NCBI RefSeq assembly: GCF_036169555.1
Contig: NZ_CP108032.1
Location: 2,418,001-2,482,000 of the forward strand
Source of the DNA: Streptomyces sp. NBC_00306
GTDB taxonomy: Bacteria; Actinomycetota; Actinomycetes; Streptomycetales; Streptomycetaceae
Length of the DNA stretch: 64,000 bases
Direction of reading: 5' to 3'
Position numbers and translations under genes: made by a program. The notes under the pieces were generated by a model. The model worked only from the letters and a program-made list of their open reading frames with translations. It was not told the origin of the DNA and ran no database searches. The stretch's first letter is position 1, and each line of letters begins with the position of its first letter. Shown here piece after piece: positions 1-7,640 of this stretch.

Positions 1-986
1 TGCTGCGGCAGGCCATCGCCGTCGAGACGGGTCACGAGTGGCCGGCCACCCGGGCCTGGCCGCTGGCCCAACTGGCCGGTGCGCTCGCCGAGTCCGGTCA
101 GCACGCCGAGGCGCTGCGCACGCTGGTCGAGGCGCGGTCGATGCAGGGCGAGGCGGTCTCGCACCCGATCGCCGACGACGAGATCGCCTACGACCGGGCG
201 CTGGTGCTCGCACACACCGGGGACCGGTCGGGCGCGGCCTCGTGCGCCCTCGAACTCGCCGAGCGCGCCGAGGCCGGCGGGCGTGCGGTCACCGCGGTCA
301 TGGCACTGCACCTGGCCGCCCGCATCAAGGAGAACGCCTCCTACCGCTTCCGGGCCCGCGCCCAGCAGCTCGCGGCGCGGTGCACCGGCGGTGTGATGCG
401 GGTGATGGCCGATCACATCCAGGCCCTCGCCGATGCCGACGGCAACGCGCTCACCAAGGTCTCCCGGCAGTTCCGGGAGATGGACGCGCTGCCGCTCGCC
501 GCGGAGGCGGCGGCCCAGGCCGCCCGTGCCCACCGGGCCGCGGGTCAGCGCCGCAAGGGCCGGGAGGCCTCGGCGGCCAGCCAGGACCTGCTCCGAGCCT
601 GCGCCGGGACCCTGCCGCCGTGGATGGTGACCGAGACCCGCCGGGACAGCGACATCGCCCCGCTCACCCCTCGCGAGCGGGAGGTGGCCGCGCTGGCCGC
701 GACCGGGATGTCCAACCGCGACATCGCCCACCGGCTGGTGGTGTCGGTGCGGACGGTGGAGAACCATCTGCACCGGATCTACCACAAGCTGGGGATCACG
801 GCCCGCAACGCGCTGCGCCGGGGTCTGGAGCAGGCGGCAGCGCAGTCCGACGGTGTTCGCATGTCGCCCATGCAACTGCTCCGGGCGCACGAGACGGAGC
901 GTGCGGCGGCGTCCGACGCGGACCACGGGGGCCGTCGCACCCGCAAGCCCGGCAAGCTCCGGCTGGCCGACCGCACGGCGTCCTGA
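1..986 (+). CDS. LuxR-family transcriptional regulator, 3' part
   Basis: The frame is already open at base 3, so the N-terminus lies outside the window; about 327 residues remain. The first two thirds are alanine-rich amphipathic helices of the TPR-like kind found in large LuxR (LAL/MalT-type) regulators. The DNA-binding domain is at the C-terminus: LTPREREVAALAATGMSNRD then VSVRTVENHLHRIYHKLGI, the GerE helix-turn-helix, followed by a basic tail of about 55 residues ending at TGA. Whether the missing part carries an ATPase domain cannot be told. The gene faces the thioester reductase operon and may be the leftmost visible regulator of that cluster; this role is inferred from position only. 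Confidence 0.9.
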   Translation, partial: LRQAIAVETGHEWPATRAWPLAQLAGALAESGQHAEALRTLVEARSMQGEAVSHPIADDEIAYDRALVLAHTGDRSGAASCALELAERAEAGGRAVTAVMALHLAARIKENASYRFRARAQQLAARCTGGVMRVMADHIQALADADGNALTKVSRQFREMDALPLAAEAAAQAARAHRAAGQRRKGREASAASQDLLRACAGTLPPWMVTETRRDSDIAPLTPREREVAALAATGMSNRDIAHRLVVSVRTVENHLHRIYHKLGITARNALRRGLEQAAAQSDGVRMSPMQLLRAHETERAAASDADHGGRRTRKPGKLRLADRTAS

Positions 987-1011
987 CGGCTGTCCCTGGC
1001 CGGCACAGCGG

Positions 1012-1057
1012 AAGGGCGGTGGCCCGCGAGGAACTCCTCGCGGGCCACCGCCCTTTT
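1012..1057. terminator. Bidirectional terminator between convergent genes
   Basis: A perfect inverted repeat with 21-base arms beginning AAGGGCGGTGGCCC, almost no loop, followed by TTTT on the plus strand. It lies between the LuxR stop (986) and the thioester reductase stop (1076) and can serve both strands. Confidence 0.85.
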
Positions 1058-1075
1058 CGGCGGGCTGTCAGCCCG

Positions 1076-2251
1076 TCACGCCATCGGGTCCGGCAGAACA
1101 CCGTGCCGGACGAAGTACGAGACGTAGGAGGCGAACACCTTCTCGTCGATGTCCGGGCAGGTGACCCCGGAACCGCTGAGGAACTCGCGCGTGGCCGCGT
1201 CCGAGAACTCGGCGACCTCGAACTTCTCCAGGTCCACGAGCATGCGCATCAGCGGGAACATGGAGTTGTTGACGTCGGCGGAAACGGCCTTCATCCACCG
1301 CAGGATGCTGACCTCCTTCAGCTCGTACCCGACGCCGCGGACGAGTTCGAGAATGGCGCCGGAATCCAGCGAGCCGGTGCTCACCTCGTGGAATGTCCGG
1401 CCGAGCGACCGCGGATCGCGGGAGACGGCGACCATCGCGGAACTCACATAGTCGACCGGCACCATGTTCATGTCGAGGCCGAACTTCCGCGGATAGACGC
1501 CCGCCTGCACGGACCCCTTGATGAACCGCCAGACGAAGTCGTTGGGCTGGCACGCACCGCTGCGGGTGTCGCCCCACACCTGGCCCGGACGGTGGACGGT
1601 CAGGGGCACACCCCTGCGGCCGGCCTCCCGCACCAGTTGCTCGGCCACCCACTTGCTCTTGGTGTAGCCGAGCGCGAGCGTCTCGGGCGGGCCGGTGACG
1701 TCGGTCTCCGTACGCGGGCCCAGGGCGGCCCGGGGCTCGAAGACCCCGATGGTCGACACATGGTGCAGCGTGGCCTCGGCCGCGCAGGCCAGCCGGAGGA
1801 TCTCGTGGGTGGCGTCGATCGTCGACTTGCGCAGCCACTTGTAGAGGGTCAGGAAGTTGACCTTGGCGGCGGAGTGGTAGATCGCGCCGATACGCCCGGC
1901 CAGTTCCGCGTACTCCTTCTCGGGCACCCCGAGGCGGGGCCGCGTCACGTCACCGGTGACGACCCGGACGCGGCCGAGGTCGACCTCGTCGAGCACCTCG
2001 TAGGTGCCGAGGGTGGCCTTCAGCCGCTCCAGTCCGGCCTCGGCGTCGGCGGCCCGCACCAGGCAGTGCACGGTCAGGCCGCGTGCCAGCAGTTCCTTCA
2101 GCAGGAACGCCCCGAGGAACCCGGTCGCGCCGGTGAGGAACACCTCGGAAATCGTGCTCGGGTCCTTCGCGGCGAAGCCGGTGATGTCGTCGGCCAGCAC
2201 GACGTCCTGCGCGAACTCGTCGGTGACTCCTGATTGAGTGAGCGAAGTCAT
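1076..2251 (-). CDS. Stand-alone thioester reductase (extended SDR)
   Basis: 391 residues. It reduces a carrier-bound acyl thioester with NAD(P)H to an aldehyde or alcohol. Seen: nucleotide-binding TGATGFLG at residues 40-47, Ser166 in HHVSTIGV, and the catalytic pair Tyr196/Lys200 in YTKSK, the layout of the reductase domain of carboxylic acid reductases and of terminal R domains of NRPS/PKS. No adenylation or carrier domain is present, so a separate carrier protein must supply the substrate. The ATG at 2251 is chosen over the long upstream open frame because GGAAGGAACAAAGAGAG precedes it and the extra residues are low-complexity shadow. It is the last gene of an operon with the aminotransferase (62-bp gap) and SRPBCC gene. 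An aldehyde made here is the natural substrate of the neighbouring aminotransferase. Confidence 0.9.
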   Translation of the reverse strand: MTSLTQSGVTDEFAQDVVLADDITGFAAKDPSTISEVFLTGATGFLGAFLLKELLARGLTVHCLVRAADAEAGLERLKATLGTYEVLDEVDLGRVRVVTGDVTRPRLGVPEKEYAELAGRIGAIYHSAAKVNFLTLYKWLRKSTIDATHEILRLACAAEATLHHVSTIGVFEPRAALGPRTETDVTGPPETLALGYTKSKWVAEQLVREAGRRGVPLTVHRPGQVWGDTRSGACQPNDFVWRFIKGSVQAGVYPRKFGLDMNMVPVDYVSSAMVAVSRDPRSLGRTFHEVSTGSLDSGAILELVRGVGYELKEVSILRWMKAVSADVNNSMFPLMRMLVDLEKFEVAEFSDAATREFLSGSGVTCPDIDEKVFASYVSYFVRHGVLPDPMA

Positions 2252-2313
2252 CAGCTCTCTTTGTTCCTTCCCCGGGACCTGGTCTCCGGTTCGGTGCGGC
2301 GGCCAGGGCAGGC

Positions 2314-3558
2314 CTAGGAGGAGGCCGCCGCCTGGGCTATCGCTCCGCCGAGCAGCGACAGGGCCTCTTTGACGTCCTCGTCCGTCGCGACGATCGGCGG
2401 CAGGAGCCGTACCGTCGTCGGACGGCTGATGCAGGGGGACACGACCAGCCCGCTCTGGGCGAGGCCGGCCAGTACGTTGCCGGAGACCTCGGCCGTGGTG
2501 AAGTCGATGCCCCACAGCAGACCGCGGCCGCGGGTCTCGACCACCACGTCGCCGTGCTCGTCCCGGATCTCCGCCAGCCCGGCGGCCATCGCCGCGGCGA
2601 TGCGCTCGCCGTCGGCCGCGTGCTCCTCGATGGTGGCGAGGGCCGTGGGGATCACGCCGGTGCCCAGCGGATGGCCGCTGAAGGTGGCGGTGTGCAGCAT
2701 CGGGTCGGCGAGCAGGGGTGCGAAGAGCCGGTCGTTGCCGACGGCCGCCGACACCGGTACGACCCCGCCGCCGAGCGGCTTGCCGAGCAGGACGGCGTCC
2801 ACCGGCAGCCCGGCCTCCAGCGCGACCGACTTGGCTCCGCAGCGCCTGAGGCCCACCTGGATCTCGTCGGAGATGACGAAGGCCCCGTGCTCCTGCGCGT
2901 CGCGGCACCAGCTCGCGAGGACGTCCTCGTCCAGCAGCCGGACACCGTTCTCGGCCTGTACGGGCTCGAAGACGAGCGCGGCGACGTCCTGTTCGGCGAT
3001 GACGCGTGCCAGGGCCCGGGGGTCGTCCGGGTCGATGTGCACGACGCCGTGCAGCAGGGGTTCGAGGCCCGCGCGGAACCGCTCGTTGTGCGTCAGGGAC
3101 AGCGCGCCGAGGGTCTTTCCGTGGAAGGCGCCCTCGACGGCGACGACCGTGGTGCGGCCGGTGGCCATCCGGGCGAGCTTCAGCGAGACCTCGACGGCGT
3201 CGGCGCCGCCGCACCCGAAGTAGACCCGGTTCAGGGCCCCTGAGAAGTACTCGGTCAGCTTCTCGGCGGCCAGCGGGGCCACCGCGCTCTGGACCGTCCT
3301 GGTCGACGCGGGCATCAAGTCCAGCTGGGCGCGGACCGCGTCCAGGACCGCCGGGTTGCGGTGCCCGAGCAGGGCGACCGCGTACGAGCCGAAGTCCAGG
3401 ACCGACCGGCCGTCCGAGAGTGTCACCCGGCAGCCGTCGGACGAGGCCTCAACCGCGCCCTGCCCGCTGAACTTGCCGGCCACCGAGAGAGCGGGCGAGA
3501 AGTGCCGCTTCACGCGCCGGAACGTTGCTTTCGCATCGACCGAGCCAAGGTCACTCAT
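2314..3558 (-). CDS. Class III PLP-dependent aminotransferase
   Basis: 414 residues, normal for the family (4-aminobutyrate/ornithine type, fold type I). Seen: DEIQVGLRRCG at 231-241 with Asp231 for the pyridine nitrogen, and the Schiff-base Lys260 in LLGKPLGGG. The ATG at 3558 has GGAGGA eight bases upstream and starts 11 bp after the SRPBCC stop, so the two are co-transcribed. With the downstream thioester reductase it forms a reductive-amination pair: thioester to aldehyde to primary amine, as in polyketide alkaloid and tambjamine pathways. The actual amino acceptor is not readable from sequence. Confidence 0.92.
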   Translation of the reverse strand: MSDLGSVDAKATFRRVKRHFSPALSVAGKFSGQGAVEASSDGCRVTLSDGRSVLDFGSYAVALLGHRNPAVLDAVRAQLDLMPASTRTVQSAVAPLAAEKLTEYFSGALNRVYFGCGGADAVEVSLKLARMATGRTTVVAVEGAFHGKTLGALSLTHNERFRAGLEPLLHGVVHIDPDDPRALARVIAEQDVAALVFEPVQAENGVRLLDEDVLASWCRDAQEHGAFVISDEIQVGLRRCGAKSVALEAGLPVDAVLLGKPLGGGVVPVSAAVGNDRLFAPLLADPMLHTATFSGHPLGTGVIPTALATIEEHAADGERIAAAMAAGLAEIRDEHGDVVVETRGRGLLWGIDFTTAEVSGNVLAGLAQSGLVVSPCISRPTTVRLLPPIVATDEDVKEALSLLGGAIAQAAASS

Positions 3559-3569
3559 GACTGATCCTC

Positions 3570-3989
3570 CTACGAGCTCTGCTCGACGATGCCCTGCTGA
3601 TAGCCCTCGAGTGCCTTGGCCACAGCGGGATGAATCATTTCGGCGACCATCGGCAGACCGATGTCGAACTCCACCTTCAATTCGAGGCCGACCCCCTCGG
3701 CGTCCTCGACGATCTGCCAATATCCCTCGTAGTTCGCGAGGTCACCGTCGGTCTGGCGGAATTCCACCCGCCGCCGGCCGGCGTCGATGACGTCCTCCTG
3801 GTCCCATTCCATTTCGGAACCCTTGAGTTCGACCACCCAGCTGCTGGTACGGCGGTCGCCGTCCTCCTCGGTGATCTCGACCTCGTTGACCCCCTCCATG
3901 TACGAAGGGAATGCCTCGATGTCGAGCAGTACCTTCCACAGGTCGTCGGGTGTTCCGGCGCCCCGGTGGGTGGTATGCAGTACGGCCAT
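3570..3989 (-). CDS. SRPBCC-family (polyketide cyclase/dehydrase-like) protein
   Basis: 139 residues with the helix-grip pattern of START/Bet v1 folds: an N-terminal strand, then TPDDLWKVLLDIEAFPSYM, then alternating strands and a long C-terminal amphipathic helix. These pockets bind hydrophobic ligands and in metabolite clusters often fold polyketides. The ATG at 3989 follows GAGGAGA. It is the first gene of the three-gene operon, 260 bp downstream of the SARP, and a SARP-type repeat lies in that gap. The family also contains stress and lipid-binding proteins, so a cyclase role is inference from neighbours. Confidence 0.85.
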   Translation of the reverse strand: MAVLHTTHRGAGTPDDLWKVLLDIEAFPSYMEGVNEVEITEEDGDRRTSSWVVELKGSEMEWDQEDVIDAGRRRVEFRQTDGDLANYEGYWQIVEDAEGVGLELKVEFDIGLPMVAEMIHPAVAKALEGYQQGIVEQSS

Positions 3990-4081
3990 GGAAATCTCCT
4001 CTCAGAATTCGCAATTCCGCTCATCGGCGATTCGCAGTTTAGGTGGGCGGACCACCCGTTCCGGGCGCCGAATGAGCACAT

Positions 4082-4107
4082 CTGACAGACAATTGACAGG
4101 CTGACAA
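4082..4107 (-). promoter_or_regulatory. Candidate SARP binding repeats
   Basis: On the plus strand the heptamers CTGACAG (4082), TTGACAG (4093) and CTGACAA (4101) recur with 11- and 8-bp spacing. An 11-bp heptamer period is the hallmark of SARP operators. The site is about 95-118 bp upstream of the SRPBCC start, with the SARP gene just behind it. Confidence 0.5.
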
Positions 4108-4250
4108 CCGGCAGGGCGAACGGACCGGCGGAACCGGTCCGCCGGTCACCGCGCCGGTCGCACGCAAGGTCGCCGCGCCGGGTCGTACACGAGATCACCG
4201 CGCCCGGATCGCACGCCGGAACACCGGTCGCGGGCCGGATCGCCGTTCGG

Positions 4251-5225
4251 TCAGGCGGAGTCCCTCCGCTGTCCCGAACCGCCCTCCACCAGCGCCATGA
4301 GCCGGTCCAGTTCCGAACGGAGCGAGTGCTGTTCCGACGTCAGCTGGTCCACCCGGCGTCGCAGCCTCAGCAGTTCGAGGTCGCTGCCGCCGCCCTCCCG
4401 GTGGTGCTCGGTGTCGGCGACGCCGTCCTCGCCCACCGGGTGTTCGCCGACTCCGTGCCCGTGCCAGCGGTGACCCGCCTCGTGGATCTGGCGTACGGAC
4501 AGGCCCCGTACGGCCACCGGTCCGGCAGCGGTCTCGGGGGCGCGGCGCCGCCGTGCGGTGTCCCGCACCGCCCGTGCCTCGCCCTGCCGGCCGCAGCGCT
4601 GGAGGGACAGGACCAGCTGGTCGCGGAAGCGCTCACGCAGCGGGTGTGCGACCACCAGCTCTTCGAGCTGGCCCACAACCTGACGGTGGTGGCCGATCCG
4701 GATCGAGGCGTCGCAGAGGTCTTCCAGGGCCAGCAGACGCTCCTCCTCCAGCCGGGCGGCGACGCCCGCGCACAGGGGACCGTGGGAGCCGCCGTCCAGC
4801 GCCGGGCCGCGCCACAGCCTGAGCGCCTTGCGCAGCAGGGCGGCGGCGGCATGCGGATCGGTCTCCAACTGCCGCTGGGCGCGGGCCGCCTGGAGCCGGA
4901 ACTGCACGCTGTCGAGTTCGTCGGGGCGCGCCTGCAACAGATAGCCGGAGCCGCGCGCGACGAGACGGGGGGTGTTCGCCCGGGCGGGCTCGACCTCGAT
5001 CAGCTGCTGGCGCAGCCGGGAGACGTGCGCCTGGAGGGCGTTGATCGCCTTGTCCGGGGCGTTGCGGCCCCACAACTCGTTGATCAGCGCTTCCGTGGGA
5101 ACGGCAGACCCCAGTCGGACCAGCAGCACCCCGAGGAGCACGCGCTGCTTGGGACTGTTCAACTGGACGCTCCGCTGCCTGACGTCGTCATAGATCTCAG
5201 GGGGCCCCAGTACACGGAACTGCAT
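4251..5225 (-). CDS. SARP-family pathway regulator
   Basis: 324 residues: N-terminal winged helix (about 1-95, QFRVLGPPEIYDD through ARGSGYLL), then the bacterial transcriptional activator domain (about 98-230, LDSVQFRLQAARAQRQLETD). A His-rich linker and a C-terminal heptad-type helix (LELLRLRRRVDQLTSEQHSL) extend beyond the usual 270 residues and may dimerise. The ATG at 5225 is preferred to the GTG at 5237 because GGAGG sits five bases before the ATG and overlaps the GTG. SARPs activate nearby biosynthetic operons; the downstream operon carries a matching repeat. The gene is divergent from the FAD oxidase, sharing an intergenic region with two inverted repeats. Confidence 0.93.
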   Translation of the reverse strand: MQFRVLGPPEIYDDVRQRSVQLNSPKQRVLLGVLLVRLGSAVPTEALINELWGRNAPDKAINALQAHVSRLRQQLIEVEPARANTPRLVARGSGYLLQARPDELDSVQFRLQAARAQRQLETDPHAAAALLRKALRLWRGPALDGGSHGPLCAGVAARLEEERLLALEDLCDASIRIGHHRQVVGQLEELVVAHPLRERFRDQLVLSLQRCGRQGEARAVRDTARRRRAPETAAGPVAVRGLSVRQIHEAGHRWHGHGVGEHPVGEDGVADTEHHREGGGSDLELLRLRRRVDQLTSEQHSLRSELDRLMALVEGGSGQRRDSA

Positions 5226-5300
5226 CACAACCTCCACCCGTCGTCGCGGCCTGCACCGCGCGGCAGTGTCGAGGTCACCACGGCCGGGGGTCCCGCATCG

Positions 5301-5318
5301 TGAGTACTCAGGTACTCA
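5301..5318. promoter_or_regulatory. Inverted-repeat operator candidate 1
   Basis: TGAGTAC-TCAG-GTACTCA: perfect 7-base arms with a 4-base spacer, in the divergent SARP/oxidase intergenic region. It also contains TACTCA twice as an 8-bp direct repeat. A second, related site lies about 116 bp away. Confidence 0.5.
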
Positions 5319-5416
5319 AACACCTGCCGCCGTACGGCGGTCGGCGCGCCCGCGGTCCGGATCCCCGGCGGCTCCGCGGACCTCCGGCGGCCGAAAGCTG
5401 AGTGGCCGAAGCAAGG

Positions 5417-5433
5417 TGAGTACCGGTTACTCA
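5417..5433. promoter_or_regulatory. Inverted-repeat operator candidate 2
   Basis: TGAGTA-CCGGT-TACTCA: 6-base arms, the same half-site as the site at 5301. It is about 70 bp upstream of the oxidase start. The shared half-site suggests one regulator binds both. Confidence 0.5.
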
Positions 5434-5501
5434 GGCCTCGCGCGGGAGGGGCGTGGTGGGCTGCACCCAGGGACCGTGACGACAGGGCAGGTGCAGGTGA
5501 C

Positions 5502-6641
5502 ATGACTCAGTGGGATGCGGATGCGGCGGTCGTGGGACTCGGCGCCTGGGGCGCCTCGGCGCTGTGGAGGCTGGCCGGCCGGGGCGTCGACGTCATCGGC
5601 TTCGACCGGTTCACACCCGGCCGTGCGCCCGGATCGTCGTACGGCGCGGGGATGTTCCGGCTGTGCTGCTCCGAGAACCCGGCGCTCGTGCCGCTCGCCC
5701 GGCGCTCGCACGCGCTGTGGTCGGAGCTCGAAGAGGCCTCGCGGAAGCGGTTGTTCGTGCCCTCGGGCGGGCTGCTGGTGGGCCCGGAGGACGGGCTGGT
5801 GGCCGGCGGCGCACTGCGTGCCGCGCGCGAGCACGACATCGATGTCCGGACCTTCACGGCACGTGCGCTGCGCTTCCAGTACCCACGCCACACCGGCGTG
5901 CCCGACCACCACATCGGCGTGTGGGAGCCGACCGCGGGGCTGCTGCGGGCCGAGAACGCGGTGCGCGCCGCGCTCTCCCTCGCCCGGACCGCGGGTGCCC
6001 GTGTCTTCGCGGACACCCGGATCGTCTCCGTCGAACCCGTCACGGGCGGCGTCCTGCTGCACACCGCCCAGCGCAGCGTGCGTGTCCGGCAGGTCGTGGT
6101 GACGGCCGGCGCCTGGCTCGCGGAGCTGGTGCCCGGCCTGCCGCTGGAGACGGTCCGGATGCCGGAGACCTGGTTCCGCCCGCTCGAGGACGACGGCAGT
6201 TTCACGCTGGAGGAGTTCCCCGCCTTCGTCCGCGAACTCGACGACGGCCGGGTGCTGCGCGGCAGCGGTTCGGAAGGCGGTGATGACGTCCGGCTGAGCC
6301 TGGAGGACCGCGAGGTGACGGCCAAGCCACTGGACCCGGACGAGATCGACCGCGGCGTGGCGTACGACGACTGGTCCGACCTGGCGCGCATCCTGCCGGC
6401 GAAGCTCCCGGGCCTGCGGCGGCTGCCGGCCAGGGTCTCGGTGCGGACGACGACCCGGGCCGCCGACGGGCAGTTCGTGCTCGGCCGTCCCGACGGGGAC
6501 CCGCGCGTCGTCGTCGCCGGCGGTGGCGGCGCGTACGGCCTCCAGTACGCCACCGGCATCGGCGATGCCCTCGCCGATCTCGTCCGCGGGGTGGAGACCG
6601 CGGTGCCGGTGGACTTCCTCGGGCCGGACCGCCTCCGCTGA
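5502..6641 (+). CDS. FAD-dependent amine/N-methyl amino acid oxidase (DAO superfamily)
   Basis: 379 residues, resembling monomeric sarcosine oxidase and N-methyltryptophan oxidase. Seen: the dinucleotide-binding VVGLGAWGASAL at 10-21 and a C-terminal AGGGGAYGLQYATGIGDALA. These enzymes normally hold FAD covalently on a Cys in a KxCxYT segment; here the matching RVSVRTTT has Ser313 at that place, so FAD is probably non-covalent or the chemistry differs. Start ATG at 5502 with GCAGGTG upstream. It is divergent from the SARP and downstream of two inverted repeats, so it is probably co-regulated with the cluster. The substrate is unknown. Confidence 0.85.
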   Translation: MTQWDADAAVVGLGAWGASALWRLAGRGVDVIGFDRFTPGRAPGSSYGAGMFRLCCSENPALVPLARRSHALWSELEEASRKRLFVPSGGLLVGPEDGLVAGGALRAAREHDIDVRTFTARALRFQYPRHTGVPDHHIGVWEPTAGLLRAENAVRAALSLARTAGARVFADTRIVSVEPVTGGVLLHTAQRSVRVRQVVVTAGAWLAELVPGLPLETVRMPETWFRPLEDDGSFTLEEFPAFVRELDDGRVLRGSGSEGGDDVRLSLEDREVTAKPLDPDEIDRGVAYDDWSDLARILPAKLPGLRRLPARVSVRTTTRAADGQFVLGRPDGDPRVVVAGGGGAYGLQYATGIGDALADLVRGVETAVPVDFLGPDRLR

Positions 6642-6691
6642 GGGAAGGGCGCGGAGGTACGGTCGAGATCCCCCTATGCGAAGGATGTCCT

Positions 6692-7054
6692 GTGGCCAGT
6701 GTGGTGAAGATCAATGTGCTGACCGTCCCCGCCGAGCAGCGCGAAGTGCTCGAGAAGCGCTTCGCCTCCCGGGCCGGTGCGGTGGAGGGCGCGGACGGTT
6801 TCGAGTGGTTCGAGCTGCTGCGGCCGCTCGAAGGGACCGACCAGTACCTCGTGTACACGCGCTGGCGCGACGAGGCGTCGTTCCAGGCCTGGATGGAGGG
6901 CTCGATGAAGGCGGCCCACGGCGGCGGCGCGCAGGGCGGCCCTCAGGGTCAGGGCGGTCCGCAGGGTGAGGGCGGCGAGCGTCCGAAGCCCGCGGCCACC
7001 GGCTCCACGCTGTGGTCCTTCGAGGTGGTCCAGTCGGCCTCTCCCAAGGCCTGA
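6692..7054 (+). CDS. Antibiotic biosynthesis monooxygenase (ABM) family protein
   Basis: 120 residues, GTG start with AAGGA upstream. The ABM ferredoxin-like fold is visible in VVKINVLTVPAEQREVLEKR, the central FEWFELLRPLEGTDQYLVYT and the SFQAWMEG helix. A glycine/glutamine-rich loop (GGPQGQGGPQGEGG) is inserted before the last strand. The family includes cofactor-free monooxygenases and haem-degrading enzymes; no substrate can be assigned. It follows the oxidase by 50 bp in the same direction. Confidence 0.8.
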   Translation: MASVVKINVLTVPAEQREVLEKRFASRAGAVEGADGFEWFELLRPLEGTDQYLVYTRWRDEASFQAWMEGSMKAAHGGGAQGGPQGQGGPQGEGGERPKPAATGSTLWSFEVVQSASPKA

Positions 7055-7108
7055 TCCCACTCGGAAATCGCTGGCCAGGGCTCCGGCACCTGCGGTACAG
7101 AGAACGTC

Positions 7109-7603
7109 ATGACGTCCTGGACCCTGGCCCGCGAGGCCTTCGACTCACCCGACGCGACCGGCCTGCGCCGTGACTACTACGCCGATGTGGCGAGCAGCTA
7201 CTGGCAACGGCCCGCGACCGACAGGGAGATCGACGAGGGACTGGCCGGCGACGGCGTCGAACTGCTCACCCCTCCCACGGGGACGTTCGTCGTCGGCCGG
7301 TACGGCGGCGAGGCCGCGTCCTGCGGCGGGGTGCTGCTGCTGGACGACGGGCGCGCCGAGCTGACCCGCGTGTTCGTGCGCCCGGCCTTCCGTGGCCGCA
7401 AGGGCGCCGGGATGCTGATGGAGCTGCTGGAGGTCGAGGCCCGTACGCTCGGCGCCCAACGCATGGTCCTCAACACCCGTCTCGATCTCCTGGCGGCGCG
7501 TGCGCTGTACGTACGGCACGGCTACGCCGAGATCCCGGCGTACTGCACCGGTCCCTACATGCAGATCTGGTACGGCAAGGAACTGCGCGCGGCGGCTGCC
7601 TGA
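7109..7603 (+). CDS. GNAT-family N-acetyltransferase
   Basis: 164 residues. Acetyl-CoA binding motif A is seen as LTRVFVRPAFRGRKGAGMLM (RGRKGAG loop), followed by the motif B region ALYVRHGYAEI. It would transfer an acyl group from CoA to an amine; the substrate is unknown. It is 54 bp downstream of the ABM gene and convergent with the MFS exporter. In a cluster making an amine it could modify or detoxify the product, but single GNATs are common everywhere. Confidence 0.85.
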   Translation: MTSWTLAREAFDSPDATGLRRDYYADVASSYWQRPATDREIDEGLAGDGVELLTPPTGTFVVGRYGGEAASCGGVLLLDDGRAELTRVFVRPAFRGRKGAGMLMELLEVEARTLGAQRMVLNTRLDLLAARALYVRHGYAEIPAYCTGPYMQIWYGKELRAAAA

Positions 7604-7640
7604 CGGGCCCGGGCCGTTCTCAGCGCCACCCACGGCGGCC

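Noticed and set aside
38..2233. 731-codon plus-strand open frame
   Set aside because: Arg/Gly/Pro-rich shadow running across the LuxR gene and antisense to the thioester reductase; no family features.
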